In this document: positions 40,906-50,159 of the stretch, in pieces
Numbering within the stretch: position 1 is the first letter of the stretch
Layout of the letters: each line of letters opens with the position of its first letter
Assembly: GCA_032358255.1 (NCBI GenBank)
Contig: JAULBX010000002.1
Span: 372,001-436,000 of the forward strand
Direction of reading: 5' to 3'
DNA: 64,000 nucleotides
Source: Heterotrichella gracilis
Taxonomy: Eukaryota; Sar; Xanthophyceae; Tribonematales; Xanthonemataceae
Notes under the pieces: model-generated
What the model saw: the letters and a program-made list of their open reading frames with translations, nothing else
Told to the model about the DNA's origin: nothing
Database searches by the model: none
Program-made: the position numbers and the translations under genes

Positions 40906-43329
40906 TTAATGCGTTAGCCTTGCTTTTTCTTCATCGTTACTTTGAGTTTTGCGTAACTGCACTTTGATTTTACCAAAGTTGTAACTTAAGCCTAAAGTAA
41001 ATCTCCTTTGATCAAATGTGGAATAAAGATCTGTACTCTGATTTTGAAATCTAACCTTTGTACGCGCTACGTTCGTATAAAAAATATCATTTACGCCAAC
41101 AGAAACGTTTAGCTTGTCTCTAAAAAAAGTTTTGCGAACCGCTAAATTTGCTCCCCATCGTGGCTTGTTGTCATATATACCAACCATGCCTGGCGCATGC
41201 AAAAACCCGCTTTGCTCTAGGATCCATTTTTTTGGAAACACAAACCGATTGTTTAAATAAAGGTAAACTGGGAAGGACGCGCCGGAATAAGTAAGTCCGT
41301 CTATGATTCCTGAAAATGAACTAAAATTAAAGCCTCCATTGAACGTTATAGCCCACCATTTCGTAATATCCTTTTGCATAAACACAGAGTAGGTTGCAAT
41401 GTTGAGGTTACCTTCTTTTAAATTCGCAACCTTATGCAACGATTCTTTTGTAGTATCGTTTTGAACGGGATAATAAAAAAGATTGTCACTTACCGTAAAA
41501 TAAGTTAGTGTTTGATAAATTTTGCCTTTATAACCGTGAGTGAACTCTATCGTGTTGCTGTATTCTGGCATTAAATAGGGATTACCAATTTGTGTCACCA
41601 AAAGATTTAAAAATACTTTATACGGATTGAATAAATTATACTGCGGTCGGTTTATTCTTCGGTTATAAGATAATTGAAAACTATTAGTTTCAGATGGATT
41701 ATAATCAAAACTAATTACCGGGAAGACCTGGAAATATTGTCTTGTATATTGTACTTTACTCGTTCTACTCTCAGCACTTACAGTGGTATTCTCAGCACGC
41801 AACCCAAATTGCGTACCAAACTTTTTAAATTGTTTTTGCACATTTAAATAGCCCGCATCCACTCTTTCGTGATAAGAAAATATATTTGAAAAATTTGTAT
41901 CGATATTGTACACACCCGTATGCACATCTTTATTCTCGAAAACAAAATCGCTGAGCATTTCCTGGTAATTTTCTTTTATTCCTGCCTCGATGCCCATTGT
42001 TGAAGAGAATTTTTTCTCGAGGTCGATCTTTGCCGAATACAAAGAAAAATCTAAGGTGTTATGTGTCTTGATGATCTTTTGATCTAAGGTCTCATTAAGA
42101 TCTTTGTCTCGAAAATGGTTTTCTAAACTCCCCTGGTAAAGATCAAAACTTTTACTATAATCGGCTGAAAATTTTATTTTTGATCCCAAAGTATCCAACA
42201 CATGTTCTGCGTTGAAATTATAATTATTATAGGTCCAGTCGTTGGGACGAACAGAAGTAAATTCTAAAATTTCGTAGCCGGCAGTGTTATCACTTAAATA
42301 ATTATTTCCACGCCTAACAGGTGTAGCGTTACCGAGCGTGCCATCGATCCTGAAACCAATTGTATTTTTTTTGTTTAAATAAAAATCTGTTCCAATATTA
42401 TACGACACATTTTGATTCGTGGCGCGTTCAACAGTTCTTTGATCGAATAAAGTAGTGGTACCATTATAAGTAATATTTTTTTGATAAATACTGGTGTATT
42501 GCATTTCATCATGACCAAAATTTATACCACTAAAAAATGTTGCCGATTTGCCTTTATAATTAAGAGAAAAGCCGCCATCTTTATTTGCATAAAAACCCTG
42601 CTGATAAGAGATATTGGCACTCCCACTAAACCCAGTGATCTTTGTTTTTTTGGTCTTAATATTTATCATGCCTCCAGTACCTGCCGCATCATTTTTTACA
42701 GATGGCGTTTTTAAGATCTCTATTTTGTCGACGACCGAAGCATTTAGACTTTTAAGAAGGTTTATCAACTGAGGCCCTGATATTTGTTGGATCCTGTCGT
42801 CGATCATTATTTTCACACCGTCTCTTCCAACAATAGAAATATTTTCACCATCTACAATTACGCCGGGCATTTTTGATAGCAGGTCATAAACAGTATTTCC
42901 AACTGCTAATGGGCTGCCATCCACATTTACAGTAATATTGCCATTTTTAAATTCAATTACTTTTTTTTGAACAGTTACAGATACTTCATTCAGGTTAACT
43001 TCTTTGCTTCCGAGAGTAATGTCCGGAACTGAATAAGACACTGCAGAATCTAATATAAAAACAGAGCTAAATGCATCTTTATAACCAACCGAAACAGCCT
43101 TGATAAAATAACTCCCAGGAGTAATATTTTCAAAAGTATATTCACCTTTATCGTTGCTAAAATTTCCTTTTGCAGGCAAACTATCTTTCGCTTTTAATAA
43201 AGCAATGGTTGCAAAAGGAACGGGAATATTAACTGAATCAACTATTTTGCCTGTAACAGTTTGCGCAAAAGAAGCAGACGCAAATATGCTGCACAAAAAA
43301 AATACTATCGACGTTCGTTTAAAACGCAT
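40906..43329 (-). CDS. TonB-receptor-like outer-membrane beta-barrel protein
   Basis: The ATG at 43329 (MRFKRTSIVFFLCSIFASASFAQ) best fits a signal peptide; ATGs at 43338 and 43371 exist. After it come a CarboxypepD-reg domain (VTGKIVDSVNIPVPFATIALL), a plug-like domain (VYDLLSKMPGVIVDGENISIVGRDGVKIMIDD; DAAGTGGMINIKTKK) and a barrel of the OMP_b-brl_3 family ending GLSYNFGKIKVQLRK. No TonB box was located. There is no SusD partner. The substrate is unknown. Its stop lies 1 base from the convergent DAHP synthase stop. Confidence 0.9.
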   Translation of the reverse strand: MRFKRTSIVFFLCSIFASASFAQTVTGKIVDSVNIPVPFATIALLKAKDSLPAKGNFSNDKGEYTFENITPGSYFIKAVSVGYKDAFSSVFILDSAVSYSVPDITLGSKEVNLNEVSVTVQKKVIEFKNGNITVNVDGSPLAVGNTVYDLLSKMPGVIVDGENISIVGRDGVKIMIDDRIQQISGPQLINLLKSLNASVVDKIEILKTPSVKNDAAGTGGMINIKTKKTKITGFSGSANISYQQGFYANKDGGFSLNYKGKSATFFSGINFGHDEMQYTSIYQKNITYNGTTTLFDQRTVERATNQNVSYNIGTDFYLNKKNTIGFRIDGTLGNATPVRRGNNYLSDNTAGYEILEFTSVRPNDWTYNNYNFNAEHVLDTLGSKIKFSADYSKSFDLYQGSLENHFRDKDLNETLDQKIIKTHNTLDFSLYSAKIDLEKKFSSTMGIEAGIKENYQEMLSDFVFENKDVHTGVYNIDTNFSNIFSYHERVDAGYLNVQKQFKKFGTQFGLRAENTTVSAESRTSKVQYTRQYFQVFPVISFDYNPSETNSFQLSYNRRINRPQYNLFNPYKVFLNLLVTQIGNPYLMPEYSNTIEFTHGYKGKIYQTLTYFTVSDNLFYYPVQNDTTKESLHKVANLKEGNLNIATYSVFMQKDITKWWAITFNGGFNFSSFSGIIDGLTYSGASFPVYLYLNNRFVFPKKWILEQSGFLHAPGMVGIYDNKPRWGANLAVRKTFFRDKLNVSVGVNDIFYTNVARTKVRFQNQSTDLYSTFDQRRFTLGLSYNFGKIKVQLRKTQSNDEEKARLTH

Positions 43330-43465
43330 GTACAACATAAGCTCGGGATTTAGCTTTATAAAAAATAACAAATTAATTAAAACGCATTAAATTACTTTAT
43401 TTAAACTTCTGGTCGCTGTGTATAACAAATTTTGGCTAAAAGGTTACAGCGATGTTTAAATTATT

Positions 43466-45760
43466 TTATTCTGATAAAGTATTAAGTGCTTTTTTCGCCG
43501 CCTCATAATTAGGGTCTAACCTTAAAGCCTTCTCCCAACATTGTTTTGATTTATCATAAGCTTTTAAATTATAATAAGCGCCGCCCAAACCATACCATGC
43601 ATGAGGATCATCAGGAACAACAATAGTGCATAAATTATACGCCACCGCAGACTCATGTGTCTTACCCGCGTCAAAAGCCTCCGCACCTCTGCTCTTTAGT
43701 ATAGAAGAATATACCCTATAGTAATTTTCCAGGTAGGGATTTTTAGGGTATAACCGTTCTGCCAGTTTCCAATAATAGATAGCATCTCTATCATTTCCCA
43801 ATTTAAAACTGGCTAATCCTAAATTTAAATAACCATTTACATAACGCGGATGCAACTCAACAGCATGTTTTAAATAGCCCATACCTTTATTAAGCGCCGC
43901 TTCTTTTTTATTTTTAAATCCACCTTCTTTTAATTCTTCATCTGTAATTTTTAACTGGCCATTATAATCATTAAATAATGTTGGATCCTCGCCCGGCAAG
44001 GATACACCTGTGATCTCTTTCGTATCTGCAAGGTCTATCCAGCGCGCACCTGCATTACCTAAAACCAAAACAGAGTGGGGCGAAGTTTTTACATCTTTTA
44101 AAAATAAGGTCACATCATTTTTCCAATCCCAGTTACGCTCCCAGGTTTTGCAACCACATAAAATTAAAATTACAAGTAACGAACTCATCATTACTGTTCG
44201 TTTTGCAGTAAATGAAAGAGACTGTAATTTTTCTAAACCGCTTAACACTAACCACGCAATGGCAATGGCAACACCAATGGATGCGTGGAATAAAAAGCCT
44301 TCACGCATAACTGCGCCAACAGGAAAAATAAAATTTGTAACTAAAATTAAAAACGAGAAATAAGTAATAATGGCAAAACCCAAAACATGGCGTTTAATAG
44401 CCAACCTAATTCCTATAATCAGAAGGCCAAGATTTAAAATTAAAGAAATGATAAATCCAACATCTGTAAAATTACTATATGGAATTTGTGCATAAGAATA
44501 ATCGCAGGTTAATTTGTTTGGAAAAACAGAAAGCACAAGGTATTTAAGCATTACAAAAACTTCAGAAGCAAATTTTTGTTCGCCGCTTGCTAATAAAAAA
44601 GGATTATTTAAAAGCTCAGTATCTGGTACACCTGGCACCATATTAACTGAGGTTAGCCGCATGACCATATATATTGCTCCAAAACCAAACAAGATCATGC
44701 TTAGCATTCCTAAATTAAAGGCCTTGATCTTTTCTTTATCGAAAACATAAAGCGCAAGCGGAACAAGTCCAAAAAGTACAATGGCGTATTCTTTGGATAA
44801 AAGTGCAAAGAAAAAAGCCAGGCCCGCAATTATGAGCGAGCTTATCTTTTTTGTGTTGTTATATTTGAATGAGAATAAAAATGTAAGTGCAATAAATATC
44901 ACCGAAAAAATATCTTCACGGCCTTTTACATTCGCCACAATTTCTGTATGAACTGGGTGAATTAAAAAGATGAGGGCGGCTAAAAAAGCCATATCCTGCT
45001 TTTCTTTAAAGATGTAACGGCTAAACAAGAAATAAAGTAAAACGCAGGCTAGAATGTAGGTCCACATATTATTAAAGTGCCTTAAAAAAGCTCCTTTGGT
45101 CTGACAATCTACTTCATTAAAAACGCCATCATGGTTTAGATCTTCGGAAGGATCGTTGTGAAAATTCATATTAAAGTCCCAGCAATTATTACACTCATTG
45201 AGTTGTGCCACATTATCATTGTTCAGGTCAACAAAATCATTATATTCATAATTTATTTTCATTGGTGCGGGATCAGTGTTTCCCCCGCCTGACTTTTTTT
45301 TACTTACTGATGTTGGTGACGCATCAACATCAGGTGTTTCAATTTTCTCGTTATCTAACTTACCGTTCTTATTAATATCCTCTGCAAAGCAGTAAAAGCC
45401 CGTTCGGTAAGTTCCAATTATTTCCTGCTCCAATGCAAAACTCACAATGGCCAAGGGCCGGTACCTTCCGCCCTGCAATTGATCTGTAGCATTCATACGT
45501 CTGTAAAAAGCATCGTAAGCATCTTTTGTTAATATATCTTTTATACCGGCAACACCTTTTAATACATAATTATTTTGATGAATGACAATGCTATCATCCA
45601 AAGCATACTCGTTATATAACGAGGTGCAGTAAAAAATAATACCCAAGAGCACCAAAACAAACAGAGGTTGTTTTTTATTAAAGAATGGAAAGTACTTAAA
45701 AGTACTTTGAGGTTGCTCTGTGGGCAACTGCTCTTCGTTATTAATTTGTTCCGTTGTCAT
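43466..45760 (-). CDS. TMTC-like GT-C membrane protein with TPRs and EF-hand-like insertion
   Basis: The 764 residues have about ten membrane segments and at least three C-terminal TPRs (RYVNGYLNLGLASFKLGN; DPHAWYGLGGAYYNLKAY). DDSIVI in the first loop, GGRYRPL and HPVHTEIVANVKGREDIFS match the TMTC/O-mannosyltransferase-like GT-C family. Unusually, about 95 extra residues (125-220) interrupt the first extracytoplasmic loop. They hold DxNxD-type calcium loops: DINKNGKLD (128-136), DLNNDNVAQLNE (178-189) and DLNHDGVFNEVD (207-218). It overlaps the preceding gene by 20 bases, so it belongs to the ECF transcription unit. The sugar donor and target are unknown. Confidence 0.85.
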   Translation of the reverse strand: MTTEQINNEEQLPTEQPQSTFKYFPFFNKKQPLFVLVLLGIIFYCTSLYNEYALDDSIVIHQNNYVLKGVAGIKDILTKDAYDAFYRRMNATDQLQGGRYRPLAIVSFALEQEIIGTYRTGFYCFAEDINKNGKLDNEKIETPDVDASPTSVSKKKSGGGNTDPAPMKINYEYNDFVDLNNDNVAQLNECNNCWDFNMNFHNDPSEDLNHDGVFNEVDCQTKGAFLRHFNNMWTYILACVLLYFLFSRYIFKEKQDMAFLAALIFLIHPVHTEIVANVKGREDIFSVIFIALTFLFSFKYNNTKKISSLIIAGLAFFFALLSKEYAIVLFGLVPLALYVFDKEKIKAFNLGMLSMILFGFGAIYMVMRLTSVNMVPGVPDTELLNNPFLLASGEQKFASEVFVMLKYLVLSVFPNKLTCDYSYAQIPYSNFTDVGFIISLILNLGLLIIGIRLAIKRHVLGFAIITYFSFLILVTNFIFPVGAVMREGFLFHASIGVAIAIAWLVLSGLEKLQSLSFTAKRTVMMSSLLVILILCGCKTWERNWDWKNDVTLFLKDVKTSPHSVLVLGNAGARWIDLADTKEITGVSLPGEDPTLFNDYNGQLKITDEELKEGGFKNKKEAALNKGMGYLKHAVELHPRYVNGYLNLGLASFKLGNDRDAIYYWKLAERLYPKNPYLENYYRVYSSILKSRGAEAFDAGKTHESAVAYNLCTIVVPDDPHAWYGLGGAYYNLKAYDKSKQCWEKALRLDPNYEAAKKALNTLSE

Positions 45761-46127
45761 AAGTTTGTTTTTTGTTTAAACCAAATGTGTAAATACTTGA
45801 AAGTACAGTAGAGCTTTTTACAGAAGCGATATTAGAAACATATTCGCTTACATGCGCTTCGGTCTTATTGCTTTTATCATCTTTAGTGAAAAATAAAATA
45901 ACACCGCCAATAACTACAGTGGCAATAACCGCATGGTATAATTTTATTTTAAAATTCAGGAATGCTGCCACCAGCGAGAAGAAATCTTCTATCTCTCCCA
46001 CGCTCGCCTTCTTACGCGCAAGTATCTTTTTTCTGGCTTCTGCAGAAAGTTGTGGCACTTTTAAATTCAGATCCTCTACCGACATTTTATCGCTGAGAAA
46101 ATTATCCAGTTCGTTCTTGTTTTCCAT
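45741..46127 (-). CDS. Putative single-TM anti-sigma-like protein
   Basis: The 128-residue protein has a charged cytoplasmic N-terminal half (FLSDKMSVEDLNLKVPQLSAEARKKILARK), one membrane segment (about 61-82) and a periplasmic tail. Its position between an ECF sigma gene (5 bases away) and the GT-C gene (20-base overlap) suggests an anti-sigma or signal-relay role. No known domain is evident. Confidence 0.7.
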   Translation of the reverse strand: MENKNELDNFLSDKMSVEDLNLKVPQLSAEARKKILARKKASVGEIEDFFSLVAAFLNFKIKLYHAVIATVVIGGVILFFTKDDKSNKTEAHVSEYVSNIASVKSSTVLSSIYTFGLNKKQTYDNGTN

Positions 46128-46132
46128 GTTAA

Positions 46133-46723
46133 TTAATTTACAGGCTTAAATATTTTTAATTTTTCTTCGAGAACTTTTATTGTATAATGCAATCTTGATT
46201 TCACGCTACCCTCCGGGCAATTTTGTATTGATGCAATTTCGGCTATTGTTTTTTCTTCCTGGTACTTTAAAATAAAGGCTTCTTTTTTTTCTGCGGAAAG
46301 TTCGTTTAAAATTTCTTCCAGCATTTTTCTGAACATAAGCGCATCCATTTTACTTGCCGTGCTTAAAAACGCAGTATCCTTCACACTTTCATTTATATAT
46401 TTTATCTCTTCATTACTGTCTGAAACTATTTTTTTGTGCCTGTAATAATTCTTGCAACTATTAGAAGCCACCGAAAATATCCATGTTTTAAAAGAGCGAC
46501 TTTTATCAAATCTTTCAGGCGCCTCCGCAATTTTTAAGAACAGATCCTGCAAAGCGTCTTCTGCGAGCTCCTTGTCAAAATTTAACATGCGAATAAAATA
46601 ACCCAGCAAGCGTTTACTATAGCGCTCATAGATCTCGTCAAAAGCCAACACTTCGCCATTGCTCAAACAGAACATTAACTCTTCATCACTTAAGAGTGTA
46701 TACTTACCTGTTTGTTGTGGCAT
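46133..46723 (-). CDS. ECF-type RNA polymerase sigma factor
   Basis: The 196 residues have region 2 (FDEIYERYSKRLLGYFIRML, DALQDLFLKIAEAP, TWIFSVASNSCKNYYRHKK) and region 4 (LNELSAEKKEAFILKYQEEKTIAEIASIQNCPEGSVKSRLHYTIKVLEEKLK). It heads the transcription unit with the anti-sigma-like and GT-C genes. Direct repeats of TTTACAAGTTT (46729-46739, 46754-46764) lie just upstream and may belong to an autoregulated promoter. Confidence 0.93.
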   Translation of the reverse strand: MPQQTGKYTLLSDEELMFCLSNGEVLAFDEIYERYSKRLLGYFIRMLNFDKELAEDALQDLFLKIAEAPERFDKSRSFKTWIFSVASNSCKNYYRHKKIVSDSNEEIKYINESVKDTAFLSTASKMDALMFRKMLEEILNELSAEKKEAFILKYQEEKTIAEIASIQNCPEGSVKSRLHYTIKVLEEKLKIFKPVN

Positions 46724-46728
46724 ACACC

Positions 46729-46764
46729 TTTACAAGTTTTATTTGAGACCTCATTTACAAGTTT
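46729..46764 (-). promoter_or_regulatory. Direct repeat upstream of the second ECF sigma gene
   Basis: TTTACAAGTTT occurs at 46729-46739 and 46754-46764 (25-bp period) and is followed in both cases by (T/A)ATTT. On the minus strand each reads AAACTTGTAAA. The proximal copy lies 5 bases before the ATG. It could be an operator or part of an ECF promoter. Confidence 0.45.
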
Positions 46765-46861
46765 AATTTATCACGCTTCTAATAACCTGTACACGCGAAA
46801 GAATTGAAAGTTCATTTAATTTTTTAAGTAAAATAAATTGTTTATTTAAAAGAATGTTAAA

Positions 46862-46888
46862 AACAAAAAAACCGGCGTTAACCGGTTT
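46862..46888 (-). terminator. Intrinsic terminator
   Basis: On the minus strand AAACCGG-TTAACG-CCGGTTT (46888-46869) is followed by a T tract. It terminates the T9SS gene ending at 46915. Confidence 0.8.
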
Positions 46889-46914
46889 CAATGTAAAATT
46901 ATGAAGTAAAACAT

Positions 46915-48468
46915 CTATTCTTTCAAAAATTTCTTTTTTATTGCTGTATTGCCCGCTTTTATGTTCAAGAAATAAATACCCGAAGTAAGCTCATTAACAT
47001 TAATTTCAGAAGTAGAATAATATTTGCCGATCACTCTACCGTTCACATCTATAATTTCAATTACATCAGCAATTAGATCATTACTCAATTTTATTTTTAA
47101 TATATCCCGAGCAGGGTTAGGTGTGACGGAGATCTCGTTCGCCATTAAACTCTGATCGTTTGCACTAGTAACCAGGCAAAAATTGGTATTAACGGAAAAC
47201 GTAACAGGAGTGACAGAGCTAGAAAAATTGCTTAATGTAAATGAGGTAACCGGATATATTGTTGGGCTAACCATCGATTGAGCAAATGTAGGGCCAGCGT
47301 TACCGCTGTTATCAGTTATGGTATTTGAACAAGAATAGGTTAAAGCAGAACTAAATTTTTGGATCGTTAGAGGATTGTTTGGAAAAGAATAACCCGAAAC
47401 ATCAAAATAATAGCTACCATTATATATCGAATGCGGAGCGTGCGACGGAACTGCATAAAAAGAAGGTCCAATGTTATAATTGTAAAGCATAGCGGTTTGA
47501 AAATTATTTCCAACCCCATTAGAATCTAACTTTAAAAAAGCGCTAGTATATAAAACGTTTGAATTGTAAGTACCTGTTGCATAAAACAGATCGCCATTAT
47601 TATTTTCGTTAACATAAAATGCAATTTGGGCCGGATTCATAAAGGTATTTGAGATCGCTTTAGACCATTTCGCGTTTCCACTTATATCAAATTTGGCCAA
47701 TTGGTTAATTGGAATTGAAGCTGGAATTGAATATCCCTGAAGGCGTGCATAAAAATTATTAGCGAATCTTGATCTTGTAAATCCCCAGCTAAAACTTTGA
47801 TAGCTACCCGTTAAGTGATTTTTAACGCTTGTAAAAGTATTGGTAATGTCAGAAAATGAATATATGCTAACACCGGAACCTCCTGAAAGAGCCATAGTTC
47901 CGGCACCGGCTAATTTATATATACCTGCAGAATCACTTATTATTGATAAACATTGCATTGGAGTAGTTCCCATGCTAGTATTAAAAACTTTTAATTTAAT
48001 TCCGTTACCAAGCGTATCCGTTTTAAGCAAAAAATTATCTCCGGAAAGTAAAAGATTATTATTTCTGTCCAGTAATAAACTTGCTAAATTAAGCGCATAC
48101 GAGGTTGAAGTTGTTCCCGATAAAATAGCACTTATTGTTTGGGTAGTTTTAACCCAATTTACACTGCCATTTGCATTGAGTTTTCCGAAGTAAATACTGG
48201 CTGAACCATTTTTAGCAATAAAATACACGCTCCCTGTTTTTGAAAGCAATAAATTAGAAAAATTTAAACCGCCATATGTCTTAGCCCAAATAGTATTAAA
48301 ATTTTTATCTGTTTTTACCAGTCTATTACCGTGAAACATGTAAATATTTGTATCAGCATCAACAGGAAACTCATTAGTGTTAGCAGTTGAAGCGTTCAGA
48401 TACGGCAAAATTTGCGCGTAAAATGAACATGATAACAGCATTAATATTAAAATGGTTATTTTTTTCAT
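46915..48468 (-). CDS. Secreted T9SS protein, propeller-like
   Basis: The 517-residue protein has a signal peptide (MKKITILILMLLSCSFYAQ), a long Ser/Asn-rich beta region with repeating YFIAKNGSASIYFGKLN-type units, and a T9SS type A sorting domain (ISVTPNPARDILKIK, GIYFLNIKAGN, IKKKFLKE). The repeat style (KLNANGSVNWVKT; FDISGNAKWSK) is that of secreted beta-propellers, which record-type repeats resemble. No enzyme motif is visible. It is a single gene with a terminator. Confidence 0.75.
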   Translation of the reverse strand: MKKITILILMLLSCSFYAQILPYLNASTANTNEFPVDADTNIYMFHGNRLVKTDKNFNTIWAKTYGGLNFSNLLLSKTGSVYFIAKNGSASIYFGKLNANGSVNWVKTTQTISAILSGTTSTSYALNLASLLLDRNNNLLLSGDNFLLKTDTLGNGIKLKVFNTSMGTTPMQCLSIISDSAGIYKLAGAGTMALSGGSGVSIYSFSDITNTFTSVKNHLTGSYQSFSWGFTRSRFANNFYARLQGYSIPASIPINQLAKFDISGNAKWSKAISNTFMNPAQIAFYVNENNNGDLFYATGTYNSNVLYTSAFLKLDSNGVGNNFQTAMLYNYNIGPSFYAVPSHAPHSIYNGSYYFDVSGYSFPNNPLTIQKFSSALTYSCSNTITDNSGNAGPTFAQSMVSPTIYPVTSFTLSNFSSSVTPVTFSVNTNFCLVTSANDQSLMANEISVTPNPARDILKIKLSNDLIADVIEIIDVNGRVIGKYYSTSEINVNELTSGIYFLNIKAGNTAIKKKFLKE

Positions 48469-48582
48469 AGGTAATATTTAACGATAAAAAATGTTGGCTA
48501 CTTTAAAGTAAAAATAGTCAATTAATATGCGCTTATAGAATAAAAACTAATACACGGTAGTTTTTTGCAAATAAACGGTAGC

Positions 48583-49107
48583 TTAAATGGAATATCTTGA
48601 GATTTCCCAAAGCACAATACCAATACTAACCGATATATTTAAAGAATGCTTCGTGCCCGCTTGTGGAATTTCAATAACAGCTTTACAACCATCAATTACT
48701 TCCTGATCCACGCCATACACTTCATTGCCAAATACAAATGCCATTTTTTCATCGGGCGTAAATTTATTTAGAGGGAGGCTATTAGTGGCTTGCTCAACCG
48801 CATAAACGCTATACTTTTTTTGCTTCAGCGCATCAATAGCTTCAAGCGTGCTTTTAAAGTATGACCATTTTACGGTAGATGTTGCGCCAAGAGCTGTTTT
48901 TTCAATTTCTTTGTTGGGCGGCGCGCCCGTAACGCCACATAAAATGATCTCTTCAATTAAAAATGCGTCTGCCGTTCTAAATGCCGAGCCAACATTGTTA
49001 AGACTTCTTACATTATCCAAAATTACAACAACGGCCCGCTTTTCAGCGCTTCTAAAATCGCTCACCGACATACGATTTAGCTCTTCGTTCTTTAATTTCC
49101 GGTTCAT
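48583..49107 (-). CDS. SpoU/TrmH-family RNA methyltransferase
   Basis: The 174 residues hold the three knot motifs of SPOUT enzymes: LNNVGSAFRTADAF (motif 1), FGNEVYGVDQE (motif 2) and IPQAGTKHSLNISVSIGIVLWE (motif 3). They methylate a ribose 2'-OH in tRNA or rRNA using SAM. There is no N-terminal RNA-binding extension, so it is of the short TrmL/TrmH type. The exact target base is not readable. Confidence 0.93.
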   Translation of the reverse strand: MNRKLKNEELNRMSVSDFRSAEKRAVVVILDNVRSLNNVGSAFRTADAFLIEEIILCGVTGAPPNKEIEKTALGATSTVKWSYFKSTLEAIDALKQKKYSVYAVEQATNSLPLNKFTPDEKMAFVFGNEVYGVDQEVIDGCKAVIEIPQAGTKHSLNISVSIGIVLWEISRYSI

Positions 49108-49169
49108 TTTGCGCTGTTTTAATCAATAAAATACCTATATTTATGCTTTAAAAATAGATACTTTTTTTT

Positions 49170-50150
49170 GTGAAGGTAAGTAAAGAATTTAAAATAGGTA
49201 TTGTAGTTATATGTGCCATCGCAGCCCTTATCTGGGGAATTAATTTTTTAAAGGGTTCTAATATTTTCTCGCATAAATACTATTTGTACGCTGTTTATCC
49301 AAAAATTGACAATTTAATGCCTGCAAATCCATTATTAATTAATGGTTTTAAGATAGGCCAGGTAAATGAAGTATCTTTATTTCAACAAGGCGGGCAAAAT
49401 AAGGTTCTAGTTAAATTTTTACTAACCGAAGACGTTAAGGTCCCAAAAAATTCAATTGCAAAAGCGATCAGTGCCGATCTTTTAGGATCAAAGGCTGTTG
49501 AAATTATTTTTAGCAACGAAGCCGAAATGGTAAAAAGTGGCGATACACTAATTGCTGCAGCGGAAGAAGGTTTTAAAGAATCTTTGGATAAACGTATTGC
49601 TCCCATTCAGGCAAAAGCAGAGAATTTAATTAACAGCATGGACAGTGTAATGACTGTTGTGAGTTTAATTTTAAATACAAAAACGCGCGACAATCTTGAT
49701 AAATCTTTTGAGAGTGTTAGAAAAGCGATCTTAACGTTAGAACAAACGGCTTACAAATTAGATGATCTTGTTGGATCGGAAAAAGTGAAAATATCTAGTG
49801 TACTTTCTAACTTAAATCAGATAACCTCTAACTTAAATAAGAACGGACAAAGGATAGATAACATTATTGGCAATATAAGTAGCATGACGGATAGTTTAGC
49901 AAAAGCGCAATTAAAAGACGCTATTGCTAATGCAGATAAATCTATGAAAGAATTAAATATTTTGCTTGCTAAGATCAACGAAGGGCAAGGTACAATTGGT
50001 AAGCTTGCTAAAAATGATTCGTTATATAACAACTTAAATAAGTCATCAGAAGATCTTGATAAATTATTAAAAGACCTAAGGTTAAATCCTGAACGTTACA
50101 TTCACTTTTCTGTTTTCGGAAGAAAATCCCGCAAACCTGTTAATCCATAA
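49170..50150 (+). CDS. MlaD/MCE-family protein
   Basis: The start is GTG at 49170 (KVSKEFKIGIVVICAIAALIWGINFLKG, one N-terminal membrane anchor). An MCE domain follows (YYLYAVYPKIDNLMPANPLLINGFKIGQVNEVSL) and then a long helical coiled tail to residue 326. Family members bind lipid substrates for transport between inner and outer membrane. The usual MlaE/MlaF permease and ATPase genes are not adjacent. A TATATTTA box at 49136-49143 may be its -7 element. Confidence 0.92.
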   Translation: MKVSKEFKIGIVVICAIAALIWGINFLKGSNIFSHKYYLYAVYPKIDNLMPANPLLINGFKIGQVNEVSLFQQGGQNKVLVKFLLTEDVKVPKNSIAKAISADLLGSKAVEIIFSNEAEMVKSGDTLIAAAEEGFKESLDKRIAPIQAKAENLINSMDSVMTVVSLILNTKTRDNLDKSFESVRKAILTLEQTAYKLDDLVGSEKVKISSVLSNLNQITSNLNKNGQRIDNIIGNISSMTDSLAKAQLKDAIANADKSMKELNILLAKINEGQGTIGKLAKNDSLYNNLNKSSEDLDKLLKDLRLNPERYIHFSVFGRKSRKPVNP

Positions 50151-50159
50151 AGAACAAAT

